Origin: Aquimarina algiphila
GTDB lineage: Bacteria; Bacteroidota; Bacteroidia; Flavobacteriales; Flavobacteriaceae
Reading direction: 5' to 3'
Assembly: GCF_007489275.1 (NCBI RefSeq)
Contig: NZ_VLNR01000033.1
Span: 1 to 64,000 of the forward strand
DNA: 64,000 nt
Shown: positions 40,069 through 48,317 of the stretch, one piece after another
Position numbering within the stretch: the first letter of the stretch is position 1
Layout of the letters: each line of letters opens with the position of its first letter
Made by a program: the position numbers and the translations under genes
Notes under the pieces: model-generated
The model's database searches: none
What the model saw: the letters and a program-made list of their open reading frames with translations, nothing else
What the model was told of the DNA's origin: nothing

Positions 40069-41628
40069 ATGAAAATTAGCTACACACAAACTTTCATGTT
40101 CATTTTGATGACACTGAATATGACAATATTTATAAATGCCCAGCACACAGAAAAATTTAAAGAAAACTGGGAATCAATAAACAAAGTAAATGCCACTCCT
40201 GATTGGTTCCAAGACGCTAAATTTGGTATCTACACACACTGGGGACCTGTATCAGAAGTATTTGCCGGAGCCGATCCGGACAAATACTACGGGGGTTGGC
40301 ACGGAATGCTAATGTATCAAAATGGAAAGTTAACTAAGGGAAAGAAAACCAAACCCTCATCAAATTATATGCATCACAAAAAAAAGTATGGTGATCCAAA
40401 AAAATTCGGCTACAAACATATCATTGAACAATTTAAACCTACAGCATTTAACGCAAAAGAATGGGCTAATTTATTTGCTCTTTCTGGAGCTAGGTTTGCC
40501 GGACCAGTCGCTATGCATCATGACAATTTTGCTATGTGGGACAGTAAAGCTACTCGATGGAACTCTATGAATTATGGAGGGATCGATCCCTCTGCTGAGT
40601 TGAAAAAAGAAATCGAGGCAAGAGGTATGAAATTCATGGGATCTTTTCATCATGCTTTTACCTGGAAATTTTTTGCTCCCGCACATGCGTATGGCGGAAT
40701 AAAATCTAAAGATTACGATCTATATACCGACCCTCACGAGTTAGATTCTGACATCCCTTCTGATCGTTTTTACACAGAGTGGTGGGCAAAATTGAAAGAA
40801 TTTATAGATGTATATCAGCCTGATTTAATTTGGTTTGATTGGTGGTTAGAAAACATGACCGAAGAATCAAGACTTCAATTCTTAGCATATTATTACAATA
40901 AAGGATTAGAATGGAATAAAGAAGTAGCCATATGTTACAAAGAAAGCACCTTTACCGAAAAAACTGCAATTAAAGACTATGAAAGAGGCCGTCCAAATCA
41001 ACCAAAAAAAGCAGCATGGTTAACCGACACTTCTCCCGGACAATGGTTCTATCGCCCAAATGCAAAATTTAAAACACCTAATGAACTCATAGACATCCTA
41101 GTTGACATTGTAGCAAAAAATGGAGCCATGCTATTAAACGTACCTCCAAATCCGGATGGCTCTATCCCTGAAGACATGGCTACTTTACTAAAAGACATGG
41201 GTGCCTGGCTGAAAGTAAATGGAGATGCAATATATGGAACTCGACCCTGGACGATTTTTGGAGAAGGTCCAACACGCTTACCTGAAGGAGGGCATAAAGT
41301 TGAAAAAATAAAAATTGCATATACAAATACAGATATTAGATTTACTAAAAAATCCGATAAAGAGATTTACGCTATTGTCTTGGATGCTCCAAAGGATGAA
41401 ATAATTATTAAATCTTTGACCACGCAAATTGGTCTGTTAAATTCTAAAATTAAAAACATCCAATTATTAGGAAGTGATGAAAAAATAAAATGGGAAAGAA
41501 ATGAAAGAGGATTGGTTATTACTGTGCCAAAAAAATTACCCACTCCTTACGCTCATTCATTTAAAATAACACTTGAAGGATATACTGAAAATGATATTGG
41601 CGGTGCGGTTGATGCTCATGTAGATTAA
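40069..41628 (+). CDS. Alpha-L-fucosidase, GH29, secreted
   Basis: 519 residues with a signal peptide ending at INAQ. GH29 features: WFQDAKFGIYTHWGPVSEV near the N-terminus, GARFAGPVAMHHDNFAMW, and the nucleophile region YQPDLIWFDWWLEN, then a C-terminal beta domain. It removes terminal fucose from glycans, such as algal fucans. It stands alone and is not part of an obvious polysaccharide-utilisation locus in the window. Confidence 0.93.
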   Translation: MKISYTQTFMFILMTLNMTIFINAQHTEKFKENWESINKVNATPDWFQDAKFGIYTHWGPVSEVFAGADPDKYYGGWHGMLMYQNGKLTKGKKTKPSSNYMHHKKKYGDPKKFGYKHIIEQFKPTAFNAKEWANLFALSGARFAGPVAMHHDNFAMWDSKATRWNSMNYGGIDPSAELKKEIEARGMKFMGSFHHAFTWKFFAPAHAYGGIKSKDYDLYTDPHELDSDIPSDRFYTEWWAKLKEFIDVYQPDLIWFDWWLENMTEESRLQFLAYYYNKGLEWNKEVAICYKESTFTEKTAIKDYERGRPNQPKKAAWLTDTSPGQWFYRPNAKFKTPNELIDILVDIVAKNGAMLLNVPPNPDGSIPEDMATLLKDMGAWLKVNGDAIYGTRPWTIFGEGPTRLPEGGHKVEKIKIAYTNTDIRFTKKSDKEIYAIVLDAPKDEIIIKSLTTQIGLLNSKIKNIQLLGSDEKIKWERNERGLVITVPKKLPTPYAHSFKITLEGYTENDIGGAVDAHVD

Positions 41629-41677
41629 TTTTAAACGATATGCTTGGCTTTAATATTTAAAAAGTGAAATATACTTT

Positions 41678-42193
41678 TTATTCCTTTAGATATATCGAAG
41701 GCAAATCAGAGTAGGAACGATTATCACTAAAAATGACAGAATATATAAGCCAACCATTTTTTGGATCTTTTATAAGCTGAATAGTATTTACACCTCTAAT
41801 AGTACGCTCTTTACCCTCTCGTTTAATCGTAAATTCATAAGTACTAAAACGCATAGCCACTCCCCCATACACATGAGTGATTGCATTAATTTCCTTTTCC
41901 TGAAATGAAATAATGTTATTTTTCTCGAAAGCTTTTTTATTTGCCGCTCTAAATTCTTTCTCGGTAAACATTCTTACTTTTGAGGTATCTACAGCTCCAA
42001 CCATAGCTTCAGCATGATGAATCGATGTTAATTTATCCAAATCCGGGGCTCCTCCTTTATCAAACGAAATTGATTTATACAAATCTGAAATCACCTCATC
42101 AATTTCTTTTCGATCAACATCCTGATTTTGAGCAAAAATTAATTTTGAAAGAAAAAGCATTATAATTAAGAGTGAAAAATGACTAATTTTCAT
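41678..42193 (-). CDS. NTF2-like (DUF4440-type) secreted protein
   Basis: 171 residues: signal peptide ending FAQNQD, then a compact alpha+beta domain with features of the SnoaL/NTF2-like fold (helix DEVISDLYKSISFD near the start, strand pattern IKREGKERTIRGVNTIQLIKD, GWLIYSVIFSD). Function unknown. Convergent with the fucosidase gene. Confidence 0.6.
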   Translation of the reverse strand: MKISHFSLLIIMLFLSKLIFAQNQDVDRKEIDEVISDLYKSISFDKGGAPDLDKLTSIHHAEAMVGAVDTSKVRMFTEKEFRAANKKAFEKNNIISFQEKEINAITHVYGGVAMRFSTYEFTIKREGKERTIRGVNTIQLIKDPKNGWLIYSVIFSDNRSYSDLPSIYLKE

Positions 42194-42428
42194 AGGTTAC
42201 GTTTTATTAGATTTACATTCTATTACCCTCCTTTAAACCAATACATTAAAATACATAAATAAATTACAAATTCTTAGATTTACACATATCATTTTAATTT
42301 CCTCTGATACTTGTTGGATTCTTTTTTAAAAATTTTCAGGATATCCCATCAGTTTCTCCTCTTTTTTCAAAAAAGAAACTTCTATATCACCTTAAGACAA
42401 AAAAGCCTACAAAATAAATCGCTAAAAA

Positions 42429-42464
42429 AACAACCCTTTAAACGATTATGTTTAAAGGGTTGTT
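42429..42464 (-). terminator. Strong hairpin with minus-strand U-tract
   Basis: A perfect 15-bp inverted repeat (AACAACCCTTTAAAC / its complement) around GATTAT. Seven A residues on its left give a U-run on the minus strand. No gene was recognised that it would serve; it could end an unseen small RNA from 42,465-42,540, where TTACTTAGG and CCTAAGTAA can also pair. Confidence 0.55.
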
Positions 42465-42550
42465 GTACCTGTTTACTTAGGAGTACCTTGGACTACGACT
42501 CAAGATAAACTACTTTACTTTGCCTAAGTAATTTTTATTTCAAAAAAAAA

Positions 42551-42579
42551 GAAGGAATTAGATCAAAACTAATTCCTTC
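42551..42579 (-). terminator. Intrinsic terminator on the minus strand, beside the element boundary
   Basis: An 11-bp perfect stem (GAAGGAATTAG / CTAATTCCTTC) with a run of nine A to its left, so it acts on the minus strand. It directly follows the tRNA-3-prime-like sequence read on that strand, as expected for a tRNA terminator left behind by integration. Confidence 0.7.
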
Positions 42580-42588
42580 AATTTAAGT

Positions 42589-42612
42589 TGGTCTACTAGG
42601 GCTCGAACTTAG
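42589..42612 (-). other. tRNA-3-prime-like sequence, candidate attachment site (attL)
   Basis: Minus strand: AAGTTCGAGCCCTAGTAGACCA, which fits a T loop (TTCGAGC), 3-prime T-stem strand (CCTAG) and 3-prime acceptor strand. Only one T-stem mismatch. The D and anticodon arms expected above 42,612 are not found, so this is a 3-prime fragment. A tyrosine integrase gene starts 157 bp away. The tRNA identity cannot be given. Confidence 0.5.
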
Positions 42613-42711
42613 TCGATTCTATATTAATTTGCTTTTATGCGGCTTAAAATGGTTGTTTTTACTGGAGGTTACATCACATAGGTTCATATAAATCCATAAA
42701 AAACCACTATT

Positions 42712-42748
42712 TGTTGTACCAATGTTGTACCAAAATTTTGTATCTTTA
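42712..42748 (+). promoter_or_regulatory. Integrase promoter region with tandem 11-bp operator-like repeat
   Basis: TGTTGTACCAA occurs twice head to tail (42712-42722, 42723-42733), an 11-bp period matching one helical turn. It is followed by TATCTTTA (42741-42748), one base from the TAnnTTTG box, 20 bp ahead of the integrase ATG. Confidence 0.55.
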
Positions 42749-42768
42749 TAGAACAAATATACGACAAA

Positions 42769-43992
42769 ATGGCCAGTATTCATGCGATCTTACGAACAAG
42801 ACCAAACAAACAAGGATTATATCCTTTAGCAATTCGTGTGACCCAGGAACGGAAATCTACGATAATTCAGTTGGGTCAATTTATAGATAAAAAGCATTGG
42901 GATGATAAAAAACAAATCATTCGCAAATCACACCCCAATTCCGTTAGAATGAATAACCTCATTTCGTCTAAAATATCTGAGATCAATAATTCCATATTAG
43001 AAGCGATCCATACTTTCGGAGATTATTTTACCATCGATGATTTTAAATCCTTACGATTGAAAACATCCGCTAACAACTCCTTTTTCACATTCTCTGATAA
43101 GTATTTCAACGATCTGGAAGCTGCGAAAAAATTCTCACGACTTGATAGTGAAGTACCATTAGTGAAAAAAATTAAAGAGATGAGGGCAGGGCGCGATTTG
43201 CTATTTAATCAAATCACGGTTCCTTACATAAAACATCTGATTGTACAGTTGAAGAAAGAAGGCAAGATTGGTGAAAGAAGTATCGCCAATGTACTCATGT
43301 TTATTCGTAAAATATATAACCTCGCTATTACAGAAAACTTGGCCAACCGTGAATCCTATCCGTTTGGTGATAGTGATGGTAAAATCCGTATCAAAATACC
43401 AGAGTCGATCAAGATCGGACTGAATCGTGAGGAAGTCACTAAACTGGAAGAGGCAGATTTTGGTAAAAAGCAACACCTTAATCATGCAAGAAACATCTGG
43501 TTATTCAGTTTTTATCTAGCAGGAATGCGTGTTGCAGATGTAATTAAAGCCAAATGGAGGGATTTTAATGACGGACGTTACTATTACCGCATGAGTAAAA
43601 ACCAACAAATTGTGTCCTTGAAAATATCAGAACAGCTAGATCATATCATTAGCCAATATCGACCCGATTCTGGTGAACACTCAATCTACATATTTCCAGA
43701 GCTGGAAGGGGTTGATCCGAAAAATGAAGAAGAAATCTTCAACCGCACAAAACGCGCAACGGATAAATTCAATAAGAATCTGAAAAAGATAGCCAAAGAG
43801 CTAAAGATTACTAAGAAAATGTCGATGCATATAGCGCGACATACATTTGGTAATATCGCTAGCGACAAGATAGCACCTCGTAAACTACAAAAGCTATATA
43901 GACACCAACATTTATCGACAACTACCAATTATCAAGGTAACTTCATTCACCAAGATGTCGATGATGCTTTAGATGCCGTTATCAATAGCTGA
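42769..43992 (+). CDS. int: Tyrosine-type site-specific integrase
   Basis: 407 residues. N-terminal arm-binding domain (1-100, TRPNKQGLYPLAIRVTQERK), a SAM-like core-binding domain (about 110-200), and the catalytic domain with R254 (AGMRVADV), K277 (RMSKNQQ), H354-x2-R357 (MHIARHTFG), H379 and the nucleophile Y388 (HQHLSTTTNYQ). All catalytic positions are in place, so it should be active. It lies next to the probable attachment site and reads into the element. Confidence 0.95.
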   Translation: MASIHAILRTRPNKQGLYPLAIRVTQERKSTIIQLGQFIDKKHWDDKKQIIRKSHPNSVRMNNLISSKISEINNSILEAIHTFGDYFTIDDFKSLRLKTSANNSFFTFSDKYFNDLEAAKKFSRLDSEVPLVKKIKEMRAGRDLLFNQITVPYIKHLIVQLKKEGKIGERSIANVLMFIRKIYNLAITENLANRESYPFGDSDGKIRIKIPESIKIGLNREEVTKLEEADFGKKQHLNHARNIWLFSFYLAGMRVADVIKAKWRDFNDGRYYYRMSKNQQIVSLKISEQLDHIISQYRPDSGEHSIYIFPELEGVDPKNEEEIFNRTKRATDKFNKNLKKIAKELKITKKMSMHIARHTFGNIASDKIAPRKLQKLYRHQHLSTTTNYQGNFIHQDVDDALDAVINS

Positions 43993-44033
43993 TTTTTCTA
44001 TTACCAGTCTATTTTAAAACCACCACCCATTCC

Positions 44034-44181
44034 ACTTACTGCCCGATGCAAATCTAGCCGTTCGCCTTTGCGCTGTTGCAAGGCAAGCTGAAGAACACGC
44101 TTTACTATAACAGGTGAGGGACGGGCGCGTGTTGCCTTGCCTTTCCCTCCGCTGCGGCATTTGCTGGCATGTTCAGTAAGT
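44034..44181 (+). promoter_or_regulatory. Structured leader A ahead of the 44,240 gene
   Basis: Nested pairing: ACTTACTG (44034-44041) with CAGTAAGT (44174-44181), GCAAAT (44048-44053) with ATTTGC (44159-44164), and GCAAGGCAA (44078-44086) with TTGCCTTGC (44132-44140). It also contains TTGCAAGGCAAG, like the TTGCAARG motif of the other three leaders, and GGTGAGGG (44112 onward). Its 3-prime end is 58 nt from the start codon, further than in leaders B-D. Confidence 0.5.
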
Positions 44182-44239
44182 ATCCTGGTTGGATGTGATA
44201 TGAACGATAAAATAATTGTTTCATTAAAATCTTTAGATT

Positions 44240-44683
44240 ATGGCAGCAACAAAAGCGACTGCAAAACAGAATGGCACTGACATCAAAAAGAACGGTGTAA
44301 CGCCTAAAACGACCACGACAGGGACTCAAAAACCTGCAACTACCGTGAAGAAAGAGGAAACACCAAAGGATGTGACCGAAAAACTAGCTAAGGAAGCGGT
44401 TGGAAAAACAACTCCGATTAGCATTGAGGATCGTATGACCGCTTTCGATCAATTGACGGGATTGGCTAATCAACGAACACGCCTGAAAAGCAAGTTGGAA
44501 GAACTCAACAAGTTTGTATTCAATAACGGGGCAAATTGTGAGTTTAGCGTCAAGGATGAAGAAGGGAAAACTTTCAAGACCACGAACAACAATCTGATTA
44601 CGTTAGTAACAGGTATTTTAAAGGATACGTTGGAAGAACGTAAAACCGAGATCGAAGCACAGATTGTGAAATTTCAACTGTAA
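44240..44683 (+). CDS. Unknown protein with Lys/Thr-rich N-terminus
   Basis: 147 residues. Residues 1-60 are low-complexity and basic (ATKATAKQNG, TTTTGTQKPATT); residues 60-147 form a predicted helical/coiled domain (TAFDQLTGLANQRTRLKSKLEELNKFVF, TLEERKTEIEAQIVKFQL). I do not recognise it; similar short proteins are common in Bacteroidota mobile elements. First cargo gene after the integrase, followed by a terminator. Confidence 0.75.
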   Translation: MAATKATAKQNGTDIKKNGVTPKTTTTGTQKPATTVKKEETPKDVTEKLAKEAVGKTTPISIEDRMTAFDQLTGLANQRTRLKSKLEELNKFVFNNGANCEFSVKDEEGKTFKTTNNNLITLVTGILKDTLEERKTEIEAQIVKFQL

Positions 44684-44702
44684 TGTCTAACTGAATAGCA
44701 TC

Positions 44703-44730
44703 AACCCTCTCACATCTTTGTGAGGGGGTT
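44703..44730 (+). terminator. Intrinsic terminator, family T2 copy 1
   Basis: AACCCTCTCAC / GTGAGGGGGTT, 11 paired bases (one wobble), loop ATCTTT, then a T-rich tail. The CACATCTTTGTGAGGGG part recurs at 45,199-45,224. Confidence 0.85.
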
Positions 44731-44752
44731 TGTTATTCTAAATCTTACGATT

Positions 44753-45190
44753 ATGAAAACATCCGTTACAGCGACACCCTTTGAAGGAAATGAATCTATC
44801 AAACGTACTTTATGGCCGGTTGATAAACGACACCGTTTTTACCCAACCTTTCTCCCGGGATGCGAAATGGCTTTTGAACAAGCTGTATTTCGATTTATGG
44901 AAGAGTTTTGCAAACCGTACAATGGAGGTTACTGGGATTTTTATATACTCAGTAATGGCGGGTTTTATCTGTGCCTGAATCAGAAAGGTGACATGCGTGT
45001 AGAGAATCACGAAAACTATTTTTTCAGTGATATGAGTGCCGATGCTGCCAGTATTGGTGTGAACCTATTTGCGCTTGGTCAAATGGCGCATCAGTTTGAA
45101 AGGCAACATATCAATGATGCCTATTATCATTTGCTGGATTACGCAAAGATACATCCAGAAGCAGACAAGATTCTTCGATTTATTGATTAA
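44753..45190 (+). CDS. ArdB/KlcA family antirestriction protein
   Basis: 145 residues from the ATG at 44753 (MKTSVTATPFEG). Family hallmarks: FLPGCEMAFEQAVFRFMEEFCKPYNGGYWDFY, LSNGGFYL, and DMSADAASIGVNLFALGQMAHQ...HLLDYAKIHPEADKILRFID. KlcA/ArdB proteins protect incoming plasmid DNA from type I restriction. Located near the left end, it would act soon after entry. Flanked by two terminators with a common loop. Confidence 0.92.
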   Translation: MKTSVTATPFEGNESIKRTLWPVDKRHRFYPTFLPGCEMAFEQAVFRFMEEFCKPYNGGYWDFYILSNGGFYLCLNQKGDMRVENHENYFFSDMSADAASIGVNLFALGQMAHQFERQHINDAYYHLLDYAKIHPEADKILRFID

Positions 45191-45198
45191 ACACTTCC

Positions 45199-45230
45199 AT
45201 CCCTTCACATCTCTGTGAGGGGATTTTTTA
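45199..45230 (+). terminator. Intrinsic terminator, family T2 copy 2
   Basis: ATCCCTTCAC / GTGAGGGGAT with loop ATCTCT and a T-run (45225-45230). Near-identical stem and loop to the hairpin after the previous gene. Confidence 0.85.
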
Positions 45231-45294
45231 TTGTTTACCATTTATTAACGTTTTAATGGTTTAATAGATGTATTCATTATGAAAGGAGATATTA

Positions 45295-46503
45295 ATGCCT
45301 CTTGAATGGCGAGATTTAATCGATTTATCAGGTATCGAAGATAAGGGATTTGCTTCTAAAATTGAGCAGGTTCTGGATTTCCGCTTTAGCTTTCCTGATG
45401 GTCAGGAAAAGCTGGAAAAGTTGCAAGAAAAACTGGATTCACTGCAAGAAAGGCGACGTATGGAATCTGGACAAAACCTCCTCTCTACAGAAGACCCTGG
45501 GAAATATAAAGTGCAGTTCAAGAGTGAATCAGGGAAGGTATCCTATTCAGATTACTATGATGGTATAGCTACTGTATCTTTAGATCCAAAAATGCTAAAA
45601 CAAATGGCATATATAGATGCTGATTTGCAGGTTATCCCGCTTACATTAAATCGTGTTATTGAGCATGAATTACTAGGCCACGGGTTAGATGATACAAACC
45701 CTGAAAAACTCGATACATATGAACAATTATTTAATCTTAAACACGAAAAATACACATCATTCAAAGAGGTGGTAGAAGAAAATAGTGAAGCCATACCAAA
45801 CATATACAAAGCTTACGCAGAAACGGCAAAAGAACTAAATACTGTACAATTGGAAATGCAATACGCCTTTCAGGAGTTTAATGCAGAACAAATTTTGAAG
45901 GGGCGTGACATTGAGGCAAGCCTCAAGAATCAAGAACATGTTCTCAAAGAGTATATCACCAATGTTACCAACCACGATCTTCGTTATCAAAACTCAGATA
46001 TTGCCATAGCATTTAAAGAGCACGTTAATAGTGAAGAAGCTGTTATCAATAGCCTACACAATCATCTTGAATATAGCGTCGTTGAAAGAAGTAATACACT
46101 TGAATCATCCTTTGGTACACCGGATCGAGAACATTATATGGCAACAATTACACTTAGTGAACCTCTTTCAGATGTTCTTTTTTATACCTCCGTTGAGCAA
46201 GCGAAATCGATAAACAAAGTGATTGATGAACCTCTCTCAGAAGCAGAGAAAATCTACTTTAAACAATTGAATCATTCTAAGGATGATCATGAAATTGCAC
46301 AACATAGCCCTAACGAATCAGCACGACAAATCGTGGATGATTTGATCCAAGATAATCCTGAGCTGAAACAGGATATTCTTACTGCAACAGCCCCCATTCT
46401 GAATCCAGAATCAATTCAGTCCATTGGAGCAAAAACGGAAAGAGAAAGCCAGAGAGATGAAAACGTACCTCCAATGAGATATCCATCATCCTTTGAACGT
46501 TGA
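45295..46503 (+). CDS. Unknown protein with a HELLGH metal-binding-like motif
   Basis: 402 residues. RVIEHELLGHGLDD (H124-E125-L-L-G-H129) lies in a helix after a sheet-like stretch, like a metallopeptidase active site, but the spacing is HExxxH, one residue longer than HExxH. The rest is rich in helix and Glu (EMQYAFQEFNAEQIL). A GGAG Shine-Dalgarno (45285-45288) supports the ATG at 45295. An eight-codon reading frame (ATG at 45279, ends inside this gene) precedes it. Its last 18 bp overlap the convergent next gene. Function unknown; a toxin or peptidase is a possibility only. Confidence 0.7.
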   Translation: MPLEWRDLIDLSGIEDKGFASKIEQVLDFRFSFPDGQEKLEKLQEKLDSLQERRRMESGQNLLSTEDPGKYKVQFKSESGKVSYSDYYDGIATVSLDPKMLKQMAYIDADLQVIPLTLNRVIEHELLGHGLDDTNPEKLDTYEQLFNLKHEKYTSFKEVVEENSEAIPNIYKAYAETAKELNTVQLEMQYAFQEFNAEQILKGRDIEASLKNQEHVLKEYITNVTNHDLRYQNSDIAIAFKEHVNSEEAVINSLHNHLEYSVVERSNTLESSFGTPDREHYMATITLSEPLSDVLFYTSVEQAKSINKVIDEPLSEAEKIYFKQLNHSKDDHEIAQHSPNESARQIVDDLIQDNPELKQDILTATAPILNPESIQSIGAKTERESQRDENVPPMRYPSSFER

Positions 46504-47859
46504 TGCATTTAAGACTTTAGGCATAGATAAATTAGAATGGTCAATTAATATACGCTCCCGTCCATTACCAAACTTCACTTTAACCGAATAAGGATAGGGC
46601 ATGGAGGATGATATAGGACTAAATATCACCTTCAACAATTCTTCAGCATTGGCAATAGCATCGTAATACACATTTGTGTCATCCCATGCTTGTTTCCGTA
46701 AAGATTTATTGATTCTGTAATTAATATCATTTAACTGGCTAGGGCCAATCTTGATTAACCAGCCATTATCTATATCTCTAATCTTAGTACTAACCTCATG
46801 AGAAACAATATGAGGTGTTGGGAGTTGTATCTTGATTTCTTGGGTCAGATGGTCAATCTTGAGTTCAAACCGTTCCATTAAATCGAAACCTAACTTAGTT
46901 GTAGCCTTAGAACTTGTTTGAGCTGTTGCTTCTGAGTCGAATATTGGTCCTTCTTTAACATAAGTAAATTTCTCATCTCCATATGTTATTACTTCTGCGG
47001 TTGCAAACTCAGCAATCTGATTGGTAACTTGTTTTTTTATACTTATTTTTAAATTATCATAATCCTTAATAATCCCTTTTTCTTTAAGTTTAACCAAATA
47101 AGGTCTGACCGCATATGATGCAACGTAAGGGCATACCTCCTTTGCTCCAGCTTGCATAAAAAATGTAGAATATTGATCAGCAACCGTTGCTTTCATAAAG
47201 ATGCTCACCACATCACATATCTGATCCCCAAGAACCGAATCAAAATTATTTAGCCCCTGAATGTTTCTTTTCGAGAAAATGGTTTTTTCTTTTTCCAGAT
47301 GAGTCTGCTTATTGAGATATGAAAGATGCTTATAGGCTACACGATTCATTTTATGACTTTCCTTTCTGTACATAGCCAGAATGTGATTTCTGTCCTTCTT
47401 CTCTAACTCAAAATTGTCGGAAAGAAATGTAAGGAGTTCCGTATTAATTGAATTCATAACCGTAGAAAACTCCTTATAGCTTCCATCAGAACCAGATGAA
47501 CCTACAGAAGCCACATTATCAATAATACGTGAGTAGTGTATAGTGGGTTTAAACTTGTATTTCAGTTTTTTAAATACTTCTTCTATTTTTAAAATGTCCG
47601 CATGTTTGGAATCAAACCCTCTGGCGAAACCTGTACTATCTCCCCTGTGAAAACCAAGGCTATCACCATACATTTGACCACGTTCGAATCCACTACTATT
47701 ACCCTTTAAGAATCCGTCATTATTTCCTCTCTGATACCCTGTTTCAAAAGCATCGGTAGATACTTTTTTTCCAATCAATACAAAAACTGCAATGATCAAT
47801 ACCAATATTACAAAAGCCCCTATAAAGAATTCCTTTTTCTTAAATTTTAATTGCTCCAT
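46486..47859 (-). CDS. Membrane-anchored DUF4230-like protein with Gly-rich repeats
   Basis: 457 residues. An N-terminal membrane segment (FFIGAFVILVLIIAVFVLI) precedes six to seven short repeats with pattern GxxxG/GF..G (GYQRGNNDGFLKGNSSGFERG, then GQMYGDSLGFHRGDSTGFARG; about residues 38-85). The long C-terminal part contains KLGFDLMERFELKI...QEIKIQLPTPHIVSHEV, which fits DUF4230. The bulk would face the periplasm. Function unknown; overlaps its convergent neighbour by 18 bp. Confidence 0.65.
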   Translation of the reverse strand: MEQLKFKKKEFFIGAFVILVLIIAVFVLIGKKVSTDAFETGYQRGNNDGFLKGNSSGFERGQMYGDSLGFHRGDSTGFARGFDSKHADILKIEEVFKKLKYKFKPTIHYSRIIDNVASVGSSGSDGSYKEFSTVMNSINTELLTFLSDNFELEKKDRNHILAMYRKESHKMNRVAYKHLSYLNKQTHLEKEKTIFSKRNIQGLNNFDSVLGDQICDVVSIFMKATVADQYSTFFMQAGAKEVCPYVASYAVRPYLVKLKEKGIIKDYDNLKISIKKQVTNQIAEFATAEVITYGDEKFTYVKEGPIFDSEATAQTSSKATTKLGFDLMERFELKIDHLTQEIKIQLPTPHIVSHEVSTKIRDIDNGWLIKIGPSQLNDINYRINKSLRKQAWDDTNVYYDAIANAEELLKVIFSPISSSMPYPYSVKVKFGNGRERILIDHSNLSMPKVLNASTFKG

Positions 47860-47891
47860 AACTCAAATATTTTATGTGAATAAACAACAAA

Positions 47892-47926
47892 ACCCCATAC
47901 TCAAATGACGAATTTGAATATGGGGT
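47892..47926. other. Hairpin between divergent genes
   Basis: ACCCCATAcTCAAAT / ATTTGAaTATGGGGT with one mismatch around GACGA. On the minus strand it is followed by a T-rich run, so it could act as an attenuator in the leader of the DUF4230-like gene. A similar CCCnnTAT...ATATGGGG hairpin lies at 51,832-51,866. Confidence 0.5.
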
Positions 47927-48038
47927 GGTGTATGTTAAGTATGAAATAAAAATACGTATATATTATTAATTAACAAAGGGTTAACTAAAAAATCAATCTA
48001 AACTCTCAGTATGGCACATACTTTGTAATATAACTGAT

Positions 48039-48317
48039 ATGAAAACAATGGAAGTCATATGTCTGGAATCACAAGCACTTTATATGCTGGTGGATAAGGT
48101 CGTTGAGCAGATCAAGGAGAAGCACAACGTCAAGGAAGATAAATGGATTTCCCCTACGCAAGCAATGCGCATACTCAATATCTCCAGTGATACCACATTA
48201 CAGAAACTACGCGATACTATGGAGATCGAATTTAGCCAACCATCACGCAAGATCATCCTATATGACAGGGATTCAATTTATGCCTATCTGGAACGTCACC
48301 GTAAAAAAGCACTCTGA
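48039..48317 (+). CDS. Excisionase-like helix-turn-helix protein
   Basis: 92 residues. A short N-terminal helix (LYMLVDKVVEQIKEK) is followed by a winged-helix/MerR-like DNA-binding domain (WISPTQAMRILNISSDTTLQKLRDTMEIEFSQPSRKIILYDRDSIYAYLERH). Proteins of this type act as Xis or regulators in Bacteroidota elements. Its stop overlaps the next start (TGATG). Confidence 0.85.
   Translation: MKTMEVICLESQALYMLVDKVVEQIKEKHNVKEDKWISPTQAMRILNISSDTTLQKLRDTMEIEFSQPSRKIILYDRDSIYAYLERHRKKAL

Noticed and set aside
42311-42508. Plus-strand open frame of 65 codons in the gap before the element
   Set aside because: Low-complexity Phe/Lys/Leu-rich, crosses a strong hairpin, no start signal.
42589-42680. 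Complete tRNA gene at the element boundary
   Set aside because: Only T-arm and acceptor 3-prime strand can be built; no anticodon or D arm.
44182-44187. ATCCTG, resembling the nick site of some plasmid transfer origins
   Set aside because: Six bases only, wrong flanking base, and no relaxase gene nearby.
44105-44329. Minus-strand open frame across leader A
   Set aside because: Overlaps structured leader and the 44,240 gene; composition is Cys/Arg-rich and unlike a protein.
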